From: Bacteroidales bacterium
GTDB taxonomy: Bacteria; Bacteroidota; Bacteroidia; Bacteroidales; UBA3663
DNA: 64,000 bases
NCBI GenBank assembly: GCA_017449065.1
Contig: JAFSKF010000052.1
Span: 104,022-168,021, forward strand
Direction: 5' to 3'
Shown here: piece after piece, positions 9,316-18,583 of the stretch
How the letters are laid out: each line of letters opens with the position of its first letter
How positions within the stretch are numbered: position 1 is the stretch's first letter
The notes under the pieces: model-generated
What the model saw: the letters and a program-made list of their open reading frames with translations, nothing else
Database searches by the model: none
Told to the model about the DNA's origin: nothing
Made by a program: the position numbers and the translations under genes

Positions 9316-10590
9316 ATGAGCAGATTGAGAACTTGGAGTTGGGTTTTGAGCGCCAATTTCAGCGAAGGATTGCCCTACACCATCGTCAACACGGTGCTGA
9401 TTGCTTTGCTAGCGGATATGGGGGTCAGCAACGGTCCCGCTGCGATGATTCCGTCGCTGCTGGCGCTGCCCTGGATGTGGAAGTTCCTCTGGAGCCCGTT
9501 CATCGACACCCATAGCACCAAACGCCGCTGGATGCTGCTGACGCAAGCAATCATGGCGGTCGTTTTCTTTCTGATTGCCCTTTCGCTGCAACAAAGCTGG
9601 TGGCTGCCGGTCGTAGTGGGCGGCAGCGCGTTGGCGGCCTTGGCTTCTGCCACTTACGATGTTTCGTGCGACGGCTACTACATGCTGGCTTTGCCCCCCA
9701 AGGATCAGGCGTTCTTTGTCGGTATCCGCAGCACCGCCTATCGTCTGGGCATGCTGTTTGCCAGCGGCGTCTTGCTCATTCTGGCCAAAGAAGGTACGCC
9801 TTCTGCCTGGCAACGCACTTTCTATATTATCGCCGCTTTGATGCTTCTATTGGCAGTTTGCCATAAGTTCCTGCTACCGAAAGTTACGAAAGACGCTGCG
9901 TCCCACCCTCAGCAAACAACAGAACAGCGTTCCATCCGCGAGGTGCTGAAAAGCTTCGTGCAACTGCATGCCGGTAAGGAGCTGCTGTTTATGCTCCTGT
10001 TTATTTTCACCTATCGATTGGGCGAAGCGTTCCTCTCGAAGGTGACCATCCTGTTTCTGAAAGACGGTATCGGACAAGGCGGCATGGGGCTCAACAACGA
10101 GCAGTACGGCTACCTGTACGGCACCTTTGGCACGCTTTCATTAGTGATTGGCGGCATTCTGGGCGGCATCTGCGTGAGTCGCTGGGGCTTGAAGCGTTGC
10201 ATCATCCCGATGGTGCTGGCGCTCGATCTGCCCGATCTGCTCTACGTCTGGCTTTCCTACGGGGCTTTGTCCGCTGAGATTCCTTCGCTGGCTGTCATCG
10301 GTTCGTGCATCAGCATCGAGCAGTTTGGCTATGGCTTCGGTTTTACCGCCTACATGATCTATCTGCTGGAATGCGCCAAAGGACCTTACGAAACTTCGCA
10401 TTACGCATTCCTGACGGCTTTGATGGCGTTTGGGCTGCTGATTCCTTCCACGCTGTCTGGCTATATACAGGAAGCACTCCATAGCTACTATTCTTATTTC
10501 GCTATGGCGTGCTTGCTGACCGTTCCCGGCATTCTGATGTCTATCTGGTACGTAAAGCGCGCATCGCATTCAGCACCGCAATCACGGTAA
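9316..10590 (+). CDS. AmpG-like MFS permease
   Basis: A 424-aa inner-membrane carrier of about 12 segments. The opening FSEGLPYTIVNTVLIALLADMG and the conserved PWMWKFLWSPFIDTH resemble the AmpG branch of the MFS (muropeptide uptake and cell-wall recycling), though the substrate is not shown by the sequence. The start at 9316 is chosen because an upstream in-frame ATG (9244) falls inside the promoter. The last 50 bp overlap the convergent ATPase gene. Confidence 0.85.
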   Translation: MSRLRTWSWVLSANFSEGLPYTIVNTVLIALLADMGVSNGPAAMIPSLLALPWMWKFLWSPFIDTHSTKRRWMLLTQAIMAVVFFLIALSLQQSWWLPVVVGGSALAALASATYDVSCDGYYMLALPPKDQAFFVGIRSTAYRLGMLFASGVLLILAKEGTPSAWQRTFYIIAALMLLLAVCHKFLLPKVTKDAASHPQQTTEQRSIREVLKSFVQLHAGKELLFMLLFIFTYRLGEAFLSKVTILFLKDGIGQGGMGLNNEQYGYLYGTFGTLSLVIGGILGGICVSRWGLKRCIIPMVLALDLPDLLYVWLSYGALSAEIPSLAVIGSCISIEQFGYGFGFTAYMIYLLECAKGPYETSHYAFLTALMAFGLLIPSTLSGYIQEALHSYYSYFAMACLLTVPGILMSIWYVKRASHSAPQSR

Positions 10591-12547
10591 CGCCTACATC
10601 TGCGAACACCGCCATCCACATATTGGCGAAACCTAACGTTGCCAAAAGCAATACCAGCACTTTCACGCCAATGGCGAACCAGATGTTCTGTCGGGCAATA
10701 CCGATGGTACGACGTGCAATCCGTATCGCCAATGCGATCTTCGACGGTTCATCATCCATCAGCACCACATCTGCGGCTTCTATAGCGGCATCGCTGCCCA
10801 AACCTCCCATCGCAATACCCACATCAGCACGTTTCAGGACGGGTGCATCGTTGATGCCGTCGCCCACAAACGCCAACGGAGAACCAGATTGCAAAAGCTG
10901 TTCCACGTGCGCTACCTTATCCGTAGGCAGGAGCTCGGCATAGCAGGTATCGATGCCCAATTCGCGTGCCACATGCTCTCCCACTTCCCGACGGTCGCCG
11001 GTCAGCATTACAGTTTGCTCAACGCCTAATTTCTTCAGTTCCTGAACCGCTGTCTGACTGTCTGTTTTCACCTGATCGCTGATGGCAATATGTCCTGCAT
11101 ACCGGCCTTCCACAGCTACGTGCACCAACGTACCGACAGCGTGTGCACAGCACTCGCAACGCACCTCCTCTTCCGACATCAGGCGCCGCATCATCTTCCG
11201 GTTTCCTACGCAAACCTCCCGGCCGTTCACCATAGCCCGAATACCTTCTCCTGCCACTTCTTCCACGTTAGTAATAACGCATCCGTCGTGTTCTTCCTCC
11301 GGATAGGCATCCCGCAGGGCTTGGGCGATGGGGTGCGTCGAATAGTGCTCCACATGAGCAGCCAGATGCAGCAATTCGTGAGCATCGATAGGATGTTCGT
11401 TCAAAGGAGAAGGAATATTCGGATGAACAACATCCACTGCAAACACGCCGTGCGTCAAGGTACCGGTTTTGTCGAACACCACCGTCCGGACTTTTGCCAA
11501 TGTGTCCAAATAGTTGGCGCCCTTCACCAGAATACCGCGACGCGAGGCACCTCCAATACCGCCAAAGAACGAGAGCGGCACACTAATGACCAATGCACAT
11601 GGGCAACTTACCACCAAGAAGACCAAAGCGCGATACAGCCACGTAGCGAAGTTGGCGGTATAGCTTTCGGTAAAGGCTGGCGCCACCAAAGCCAACACTA
11701 AGGCGACACCGACCACGATGGGCGTATAGATACGGGCGAACTTCGTGATAAACGATTCGCTCTTCGACTTCGACTCGCCGGCATGTTCAATCAGATCGAT
11801 GATTTTCGATACGGTCGATTCTCCGAAAATACGGGTGGTACGCACCCGCAGCACACCTGTCTGGTTCACGCATCCCGACATCACTTCTTCCCCGATGCTC
11901 ACTTCCCGAGGCACGCTTTCGCCCGTGAGTGCCATCGTGTTCAAGGCGGAGGTTCCCTCAACCACTTCGCCGTCCAAAGGCACTTTCTCTCCGGGTTTGA
12001 TGACAATCACTTCACCAATCTGCACCTCATCGGGCGATACTGTGGTTACTACGCCTTCCCGTTCCACATGGGCATAATCCGGACGGATATCCATCAGATG
12101 ACTGATGCTCTTCCGGCTTTCGCCTTCCGCATAGCCTTCAAACAGTTCGCCCACCTGAAAGAACAGCATGACAAATACCGCCTCGGGAAACTGGCTTTCT
12201 GCTCCCGGCAGGAATCCGATGCTCAATGCACCCAAGGTGGCAATCGTCATCAGGAACTCTTCATTCAGTGCCTCCCCTTCCAATAATCCTTCGATGGCTT
12301 CTTTCACGGTTCCCCAACCTACCACAAGGTACGGAACCAGATATACCAGCAGCAACTGCCAGGTTTCCAGTTCGAACCGATGTTCCACCCAAACGGCAAC
12401 TGCCAGCAGAACGGCTGCCAACAGAATCAGCACGAGCCGCTGCTTCGTGCTCATCTCTTCCTCCTCATGATGGTGTTCGTGAGAATGCTCGTGATGGTGT
12501 TCCGCACCTGCCTCACAACTCTTGCAGTGATGATGTTCGCTACACAT
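10541..12547 (-). CDS. Heavy-metal-exporting P1B-type ATPase (Zn/Cd/Pb type)
   Basis: A 668-aa cation pump. A His/Cys-rich N-terminus (MCSEHHHCKSCEAGAEHHHE) replaces the usual HMA domain and probably binds metal. The actuator domain has TGESVPRE. The transmembrane ion site is SCPCALVIS (the CPC motif of Zn/Cd/Pb pumps). Phosphorylation is at DKTGTLTHG. The nucleotide and hinge motifs are MLTGDRREVG and VGDGINDAPVLKRADVGIAMG. This points to ZntA/CadA-type export, but metal specificity is inferred. A TAACTTTG -7 element (12583-12576) precedes it. It overlaps the convergent MFS gene by 50 bp. Confidence 0.93.
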   Translation of the reverse strand: MCSEHHHCKSCEAGAEHHHEHSHEHHHEEEEMSTKQRLVLILLAAVLLAVAVWVEHRFELETWQLLLVYLVPYLVVGWGTVKEAIEGLLEGEALNEEFLMTIATLGALSIGFLPGAESQFPEAVFVMLFFQVGELFEGYAEGESRKSISHLMDIRPDYAHVEREGVVTTVSPDEVQIGEVIVIKPGEKVPLDGEVVEGTSALNTMALTGESVPREVSIGEEVMSGCVNQTGVLRVRTTRIFGESTVSKIIDLIEHAGESKSKSESFITKFARIYTPIVVGVALVLALVAPAFTESYTANFATWLYRALVFLVVSCPCALVISVPLSFFGGIGGASRRGILVKGANYLDTLAKVRTVVFDKTGTLTHGVFAVDVVHPNIPSPLNEHPIDAHELLHLAAHVEHYSTHPIAQALRDAYPEEEHDGCVITNVEEVAGEGIRAMVNGREVCVGNRKMMRRLMSEEEVRCECCAHAVGTLVHVAVEGRYAGHIAISDQVKTDSQTAVQELKKLGVEQTVMLTGDRREVGEHVARELGIDTCYAELLPTDKVAHVEQLLQSGSPLAFVGDGINDAPVLKRADVGIAMGGLGSDAAIEAADVVLMDDEPSKIALAIRIARRTIGIARQNIWFAIGVKVLVLLLATLGFANMWMAVFADVGVTVIAVLNAMRALRTR

Positions 12548-12617
12548 ATATTATTACAGTTTAATCTTTCAGCTGCAAAGTTAGGGCTTTGTTTTTGCAA
12601 ACGGGTTGCAAAGTTTC

Positions 12618-13511
12618 TCACCTTTTATCCTGCTTGCGGTACTGGTTAGGTGAAACGCCCTTGATTTTGGTGAACAGGCGGCTGAAATAGTACGGATCTT
12701 CGAACCCGACCTTGAAACAGATCTGATTGACTTTCATGTTCGTGGTGGCAAGCAATACCGCCGCTTCTTCAATCTTCAGCTGGTTGAAATAGGTAACAGG
12801 ACTTTGTTTCATCTGCGCCCTGAACAGATGCGAGAAATGCGAGGTGCTGTAGCCCACATAATCCGCCATCTGCTGGATGGTCAGATGCTTCTCCAGATTC
12901 TCGTGCATAAAGTGCAAGGCAGCCTGCACCACCCGATGCCCTTCTTCCTCATCTGCCGGTTGCCACACACTTCTGTAGGTGTCAATGTAGCGCAACGTGC
13001 CCAGATAGTAGTGGAACAGGCAGGAAGCATAATGCAGGTGTTCCGGATCGAAGCCCTGGCTCAGGGTCTGGAAAATCTCCTCGAAGATATTGGTGCGCGT
13101 ACTGATACGGCTGCTCATTTCCGGACGGATCTCTTTCGGGCCGGTGAGCCCCTCCGCATAATACGGAGCCAGATTCCCACCGAAATGAATCCAGTAGATG
13201 GTCCACGGTTGCGACGGATGAGCGGCATAACTGTGGGGCAAGCCGGCAGGCAGAATGAAATACTGATTGGCCTGCACCTCAAACGACTGACCTCCCACCT
13301 GATAAGTGCCCGCTCCGTTCACACAATAGATAAATACGTATTGCCCGATACCCTGCGGACGCTCGATGCCGTGATGGGCAGCTTCGGGATAATAACCGAT
13401 ATCGGTGATGTGGAGCGCTGACAGCAACGGATCGGACGTGAATCCCTCCTGCACATAGGGAGGCAGCACGATTCCTCGCGAACCGGAAAAACCTTCTTTA
13501 ATCTTCATCAT
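12618..13511 (-). CDS. AraC-family transcriptional regulator
   Basis: A sugar-type AraC regulator. It has an N-terminal cupin-like ligand domain (INYCVNGAGTY-like region, HSYAAHPSQPWTIYWIHFGG) and a C-terminal double helix-turn-helix (QQMADYVGYSTSHFSHLFRA and VNQICFKVGFEDPYYFSRLF). I start it at 13511 (MMKIKEGFSG) rather than the in-frame ATG at 13589, because TATCTTTG at 13523-13516 ends 4 nt before this ATG. Transcription would then begin at or next to the start codon (leaderless). It is divergent from the sugar transporter and DUF5107 genes and likely controls them. Confidence 0.88.
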   Translation of the reverse strand: MMKIKEGFSGSRGIVLPPYVQEGFTSDPLLSALHITDIGYYPEAAHHGIERPQGIGQYVFIYCVNGAGTYQVGGQSFEVQANQYFILPAGLPHSYAAHPSQPWTIYWIHFGGNLAPYYAEGLTGPKEIRPEMSSRISTRTNIFEEIFQTLSQGFDPEHLHYASCLFHYYLGTLRYIDTYRSVWQPADEEEGHRVVQAALHFMHENLEKHLTIQQMADYVGYSTSHFSHLFRAQMKQSPVTYFNQLKIEEAAVLLATTNMKVNQICFKVGFEDPYYFSRLFTKIKGVSPNQYRKQDKR

Positions 13512-13632
13512 GGCACAAAGATAGCCCTTTCTACCGAAGATTTTTGCACTATTTTTCGAAATTGTTTCTCCAATAACAGGAAAATCCATTTATTTTACGT
13601 AATTTTCTATTTCCGCATTGCAAATAAAGCAC

Positions 13633-13640
13633 TACCTTTG
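13633..13640 (+). promoter_or_regulatory. -7 element of the sugar-transporter operon
   Basis: TACCTTTG lies 23 bp upstream of the MFS start at 13664, in the intergenic region shared with the divergent AraC gene. No clear TTTG is seen at -33, consistent with activator dependence (inference). Confidence 0.6.
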
Positions 13641-13663
13641 CACCGTCAAAACGAACATACATC

Positions 13664-14968
13664 ATGAATGATTCTAAAGGTTTCCTATTCTTTATCTGCT
13701 GCGTCAGCGCCATGGGCGGACTGCTTTTCGGTTACGACTGGGTGGTGATTGGCGGTGCCAAACCGTTCTATGAGCTTTATTTCAGCATTGACGGTAACCC
13801 GTTCATGCAGGGTGTTGCCATGACTACCGCCCTGGTGGGGTGTCTGGCAGGTGCTATGGTGGCTGGCGCTTTGGCTGACCGCTACGGACGCAAGCCCTTG
13901 CTCACCACAGCTGCCGTCTTCTTTACAGTCAGTGCTCTTGCAACAGGCTACTTCAACAGTTTCATCCTGTTCAATGTGGCACGTTTCATTGGCGGTATCG
14001 GTATCGGTGTGGCTTCCGCGCTTTCGCCTATCTACATTGCTGAGGTGAGTCCTGCCAACATTCGCGGACGCATGGTCAGCATCAACCAGATGACCATCGT
14101 GCTGGGCATTCTGGCAGCACAGATTGTCAATATGCTCCTGGCTCGGGACACGTCTGATGCTGCATCGCAAGCCTGGAATCTGGAATGGGGCTGGCGATGG
14201 ATGTTCTGGGCAGAGACAGCTCCTGCCGCACTCTTCTTAGTGCTGAGTTTCTTCATTCCCGAATCGCCGGTCTTCGTGCAGCTCAAGCAGCACCGGAAAG
14301 CGGTTGCAGCAGGTGCATCCGCAGCCAAAGAAGCCGGACTCAGCGAGTTGTTCACACCGAAATACGCCCGTGTGCTCCTGCTCGGTCTGGTGGTAGCTGT
14401 GTTCCAGCAATGGTGCGGCACCAATGTGATCTTTAACTATGCCCAAGAGATTTTTGTGGGTGCAGGCTTTAACGTCGATGGTATGTTTATCAATATCGTG
14501 ATTACAGGCATCGCCAATGTGATATTTACCTTTGTGGCGCTCTATACCATCGAGAAATGGGGACGTCGCACGCTGATGCTGATCGGAGCTGGCGGACTGG
14601 GTCTGATTTATCTGATACTTGGCACCTGCTATTATTTAGAAATGACCGGCATGCTGATGGTGGCACTGGTCGTGGCTGCCATTTCGTGCTACGCAATGAC
14701 GCTCGGTCCGGTCACCTGGACGCTCCTTGCTGAAATCTTTCCCCATCGCGTGCGTGGCATTGCCATGGCGACTTGCACCTTTGCGCTATGGGTGGGCTGT
14801 TGCACCCTCACGTTCTTCTTCCCGCCCATGAATGCCACGCTTGGCACCTACGGCTCCTTCTGGGTCTATGCCGGCATCTGCATCTGCGCCTTTGTTTTCC
14901 TCTATCGCCGTTGCCCTGAAACCAAGGGCAAGAGCCTCGAAGAACTGGAAAAGGAACTGACATCTTAG
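13664..14968 (+). CDS. Sugar-porter family MFS transporter
   Basis: A 434-aa inner-membrane sugar:H+ symporter-like protein. Family signatures are GGLLFGYDWVVIGGAKPF in TM1, ADRYGRKPLL in loop 2-3, IYIAEVSPANIRGRMVS, PESPVFV (variant of PESPRWL), QQWCGTNVIFNYA in TM7, and PETKGKSLEELE at the C-terminus. The substrate cannot be read from the sequence. It is followed by the DUF5107-TPR gene and divergent from AraC, so the three form a likely sugar-utilisation locus. Confidence 0.92.
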   Translation: MNDSKGFLFFICCVSAMGGLLFGYDWVVIGGAKPFYELYFSIDGNPFMQGVAMTTALVGCLAGAMVAGALADRYGRKPLLTTAAVFFTVSALATGYFNSFILFNVARFIGGIGIGVASALSPIYIAEVSPANIRGRMVSINQMTIVLGILAAQIVNMLLARDTSDAASQAWNLEWGWRWMFWAETAPAALFLVLSFFIPESPVFVQLKQHRKAVAAGASAAKEAGLSELFTPKYARVLLLGLVVAVFQQWCGTNVIFNYAQEIFVGAGFNVDGMFINIVITGIANVIFTFVALYTIEKWGRRTLMLIGAGGLGLIYLILGTCYYLEMTGMLMVALVVAAISCYAMTLGPVTWTLLAEIFPHRVRGIAMATCTFALWVGCCTLTFFFPPMNATLGTYGSFWVYAGICICAFVFLYRRCPETKGKSLEELEKELTS

Positions 14969-14982
14969 CAGACAAAACAAAC

Positions 14983-15045
14983 GTCCCTTTTACTCCCCTT
15001 TTACATCCCTTTAACTCCCCTTTAACTCCCCTTTAACTCCCCTTA
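14983..15045. repeat. CT-rich tandem repeat (related to the element at 25903-26108)
   Basis: Imperfect 10-12 bp units of the form CCCTTTTACTC/CCCTTTAACTC follow AAACGTCC. The same AAACGTCC-TTTTACTCCCC order recurs inverted inside the palindromic element near 26 kb, so these are copies of one dispersed intergenic sequence. It sits between the transporter and DUF5107 genes. Confidence 0.8.
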
Positions 15046-15061
15046 ATTACTCTTATATATT

Positions 15062-18000
15062 ATGGTCAAAGCTTGGCGTGAAGACGTGATCTTCCCAACC
15101 TACGAAGTTGGCAAACCCGAAAAGAATCCTATTTTTCTGGAGAAACGCGTTTATCAAGGTTCATCAGGTGTGGTTTATCCCTATCCTGTTATTGAAAGTA
15201 TCAGCAACGAAAAGGTCGATAAGACCTATCATGCGGTTTATATCGAGAACGAATACATCAAGGTGATGATTCTGCCCGAACTGGGCGGACGTGTGCAAAT
15301 GGCATACGACAAGATCAAGCAACGTCATTTCATCTATTTTAATCATGTCATCAAACCGGCGCTGGTAGGCTTGCTCGGTCCCTGGATTTCGGGCGGCATC
15401 GAGTTCAACTGGCCGCAGCACCACCGTCCATCCACCTATATGCCCGTCGATTGCACCATCGAAGAAAGCAAAGACGGGTCGGTAACGGTCTGGGTGAACG
15501 AACGCGAGCGGATGTTCCATCAGCAGGGACAAGCCGGATTCACGCTTCGTCCGGGGTGTGCTTATCTCGAAATTCACGGCCGTCTCTACAATCCGACTCC
15601 CACGCCACAGACTTTCCTGTGGTGGGCAAATCCGGCTGTGGCTGTCAACGATCAGTACCAAAGCGTCTTCCCGCAGGACGTCAACGCGGTGTTCGACCAC
15701 GGCAAGCGTGCCGTCAGCTCTTTCCCGATTGCCACGGGTACCTATTATAAGATGGACTATAGTGCTGGTGTCGATATTTCGAACTACAAGAACATCTTTG
15801 TGCCAACCTCCTATATGGTGGCCCAATCGAAATACAACTTCGAGGGCGGTTACGAGAACGACACGCAGGCCGGTATGCTGCATGTGGCAGACCATCACTT
15901 CTCACCTGGCAAGAAACAGTGGACCTGTGGCAACGGCGACTTCGGACGTGCATGGGATCGTGCCCTTACCGATACTGATGGACCCTATATCGAGCTGATG
16001 GCAGGTGTCTATACCGAAAACCAGCCCGACTTCACCTGGCTGATGCCATACGAGGAAAAGACCTTTGTGCAATACTTTATGCCCTACCGCGAACTGGGCT
16101 TGGTGAAGAATGCCAGCAAGGATTTCATGATCAACGTGGCAGACGAAAGCATCCAAATTTTCGCCACCTCACGCCAGCACGTGACCCTATCGGTGAAGAA
16201 CGATGCCGGACGAACCTTACTGGAAGAGGAACTTGACCTCGGTCCGGAAGATGTTTACAGCAAGCACATTACAGGTCTCGATGCTGCCCATGTGCATGTG
16301 CGTCTGCTGCAGAACCGTCGCGTGGTGCTCAGCTACGATCCCGAACCCGACGAAATCACTCCGATTCCCGATGCCGCTGAGGCTGCCTTATTGCCTGCTG
16401 AGATCAAGACCAACGAACAGTTGTACCTCACCGGTTTGCATCTCGAACAGTACCGTCATGCCACCTGGTCAGCACTCGACTACTATGAGGAAGCGCTTCG
16501 CCGCGACCCGCTCGATGTGCGTTGCAACAATGCCATGGGTCTGTGGTACATTCGTCGCGGGCGATTCCAGAAGGCTGAGAGCTACCTGCGCACAGCGGTA
16601 AAGGTGCTGCAGAAACGCAATCCGAACCCCTACGACGGCGAACCGCTTTACAACCTGGCGCTATGCCTAAAGTATCAGGGCAAGATTGATGAAGCCTACG
16701 ACTGGGCGTATAAATCGACTTGGAATGCCGCCTGGCAGCAAGCCGGTTACCTGATGTGTGCCCAGATTGCCTGCATGCGACAGGATTTCGAAGAGGCGCT
16801 CTATCTTATCGACAAGTCACTCATTTCGGGCTGGCACAATCACAAAGCCCGCGCCTTGAAGGCTGCCATTCTTCGCAAACTGCATACCGATGCCTCCGAG
16901 TTCGAGGCTTTCGCCAAGGAAGCGCTTGCCATCAATCCGTTTAACTACGGTGTGCTGTTCGAACTGGGACGCATCGATGATATACAGCGACTCATGCACG
17001 GCGATGCCAATAACTACGAGGAAGTGGCGCTCGATTATGCTGATGCCGGTCTCAAGGAGGAGGCGGTGCAGATACTGGATCTTGCCATCCGGACAGGAGC
17101 CGCCACGCCTATGACCTATTACTACAAGACCTGGCTGACTGGTTCGGAATCCGATCACGCTGCAGCTCAGGCACAGCCGCAAGACTTCTGTTTCCCGAAC
17201 CGTGCAGAAGCCGTCATGGCTCTCTCCGAGTATCCTGACGATCCGCGTGCCTGCTACTATTTAGGCAATCTCTACTACGATCGCCGCCAGTACGATCTGG
17301 CTCGCGAACTTTGGGAAAAATCTGCGGCTCTCGAACCCGGGTTCCCCACTGTGCACCGCAATCTGGCCTTGGCCTATTTCAACAAGTGTAATGACGCCAA
17401 GCGTGCCGTAGCGGAAATGGAAACGGCTTATCGCCTTGACGAAACGGATGCTCGTATCCTGATGGAACTCGACCAGCTTTACAAACGCTTGCAATATGCG
17501 CACGATTTCCGCCTGAAGTTCCTGCAGCAACATCCTGCTGAAGTGGCAAAGCGCGACGACCTCGTTTTGGAAGAGATTACCTTGCTCAATCAGGTGGGTC
17601 GATACGAAGAGGCCAAAGAGAAAATCGCCAGCCATTGGTTTCATGTCTGGGAAGGCGGCGAAGGCAAGGTGAGCGGACAATACCAGATCTGCCGCGTGGA
17701 ACTGGCGAAACAGCTCATCGGTCGTGCCGGGCAAGAGGCATCGAGCGACAATCGGAAAAAGGCCCTTCTCGATGCCATTTCATTGCTACAGGAGTGTCTG
17801 GTCTTCCCGCACAATCTTGGCGAAGGCAAACTCTATGGCGCGCAGGACAACGACTTCTACTTCTTCTTAGGCAAGGCCTATGCGATGCTTGCTGATTTGT
17901 CGGAGAACGAAGCAGACAAGAAGCAACTTCTGCAACGCTCGACGGACAACTACCGGTTGGGTACTGCCGGACCTACCGAACCGGCGGCAGCCATGTATTA

Positions 18001-18346
18001 CAACGATGCCAAGCCCGACAAGATTTTCTATGCCGCCCTCTGCTATCGTGCCTTGGGAGACGAGAAAGCCGCTCGCGGACTGTTCCACAAACTGATTTCC
18101 TATGGCGAAAAGCATATCTTCGATCACATCACGATGGACTATTTTGCCGTTAGCCTGCCCGACCTGCTGGTGTGGGACGGCAACCTTGACGAAGCCAATC
18201 GGATTCATTGCAACTATATGCTCGCCTTAGGCAACTATGGACTGGGCAATGCCGCCCAAGGAGCCAAATACCTTTCTACGGTATTGGCCCTCAACGTGAA
18301 TCACGATGGTGCCCGCGCCTTGCAGAGTTTTGTATCGAAGGGGTAA
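15062..18346 (+). CDS. DUF5107 domain protein with C-terminal TPR array
   Basis: A 1094-aa protein with no signal peptide, so probably cytoplasmic. Residues about 10-360 match the DUF5107 family, which has a galactose-mutarotase-like beta fold (ILPELGGRVQMAYDKIKQRH, GPWISGGIEFNWPQHHRPST). The rest (about 460-1090) is TPR-like helices (LDVRCNNAMGLWYIRRGRFQ, RACYYLGNLYYDRRQYDLA). Its biochemical role is not established. The link to a sugar porter and an AraC regulator suggests it binds or processes the imported sugar (inference). Length is typical of the DUF5107-TPR arrangement. Confidence 0.85.
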   Translation: MVKAWREDVIFPTYEVGKPEKNPIFLEKRVYQGSSGVVYPYPVIESISNEKVDKTYHAVYIENEYIKVMILPELGGRVQMAYDKIKQRHFIYFNHVIKPALVGLLGPWISGGIEFNWPQHHRPSTYMPVDCTIEESKDGSVTVWVNERERMFHQQGQAGFTLRPGCAYLEIHGRLYNPTPTPQTFLWWANPAVAVNDQYQSVFPQDVNAVFDHGKRAVSSFPIATGTYYKMDYSAGVDISNYKNIFVPTSYMVAQSKYNFEGGYENDTQAGMLHVADHHFSPGKKQWTCGNGDFGRAWDRALTDTDGPYIELMAGVYTENQPDFTWLMPYEEKTFVQYFMPYRELGLVKNASKDFMINVADESIQIFATSRQHVTLSVKNDAGRTLLEEELDLGPEDVYSKHITGLDAAHVHVRLLQNRRVVLSYDPEPDEITPIPDAAEAALLPAEIKTNEQLYLTGLHLEQYRHATWSALDYYEEALRRDPLDVRCNNAMGLWYIRRGRFQKAESYLRTAVKVLQKRNPNPYDGEPLYNLALCLKYQGKIDEAYDWAYKSTWNAAWQQAGYLMCAQIACMRQDFEEALYLIDKSLISGWHNHKARALKAAILRKLHTDASEFEAFAKEALAINPFNYGVLFELGRIDDIQRLMHGDANNYEEVALDYADAGLKEEAVQILDLAIRTGAATPMTYYYKTWLTGSESDHAAAQAQPQDFCFPNRAEAVMALSEYPDDPRACYYLGNLYYDRRQYDLARELWEKSAALEPGFPTVHRNLALAYFNKCNDAKRAVAEMETAYRLDETDARILMELDQLYKRLQYAHDFRLKFLQQHPAEVAKRDDLVLEEITLLNQVGRYEEAKEKIASHWFHVWEGGEGKVSGQYQICRVELAKQLIGRAGQEASSDNRKKALLDAISLLQECLVFPHNLGEGKLYGAQDNDFYFFLGKAYAMLADLSENEADKKQLLQRSTDNYRLGTAGPTEPAAAMYYNDAKPDKIFYAALCYRALGDEKAARGLFHKLISYGEKHIFDHITMDYFAVSLPDLLVWDGNLDEANRIHCNYMLALGNYGLGNAAQGAKYLSTVLALNVNHDGARALQSFVSKG

Positions 18347-18487
18347 TAAATTTAGGGTCACATCCCACAAACTTCCGTCCATCGAGCGTCAGACAATCTT
18401 TGGTTGGGAAAAAGAAACGTCGAGGAGGCATTTAGAAGTAAAATAAAGATTTCTTGGGCTACATTTACTCTTTTTCTTCAAAAAAGT

Positions 18488-18519
18488 TTGGCTATTTCAA
18501 AATAAAGCTGTACCTTTGC
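18488..18519 (+). promoter_or_regulatory. Promoter of the short RNA and Abi gene
   Basis: TTTG (18488-18491), a 20-bp spacer and TACCTTTG (18512-18519) form a full Bacteroidetes consensus. The predicted start is near 18524, about 60 nt before the Abi ATG. Confidence 0.82.
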
Positions 18520-18523
18520 ACCA

Positions 18524-18578
18524 CTAGAACCCGCCAAGCCTCTCAACGATGCTCAAATGTGCGGGTCGTTTTATTTTT
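18524..18578 (+). ncRNA. Short terminator-ended RNA preceding the Abi gene
   Basis: Between the promoter and the Abi ATG lies a stem ACCCGC (18530-18535) / GCGGGT (18561-18566) closing a 25-nt loop, followed by CG and a T-rich tract (18569-18578). This looks like a complete small RNA of about 55 nt with an intrinsic terminator, with readthrough into abi. A conserved structured RNA near Abi_2/AbiF genes has been described (abiF RNA motif, from memory). Whether this sequence belongs to it needs a covariance-model search. An attenuator is the alternative. Confidence 0.6.
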
Positions 18579-18583
18579 ATACA

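Noticed and set aside
10541..10590. Overlap of the convergent MFS and ATPase genes as a sign of a wrong annotation
   Set aside because: Both reading frames keep family-typical C-termini. Short convergent overlaps are ordinary (also 48022-48064).
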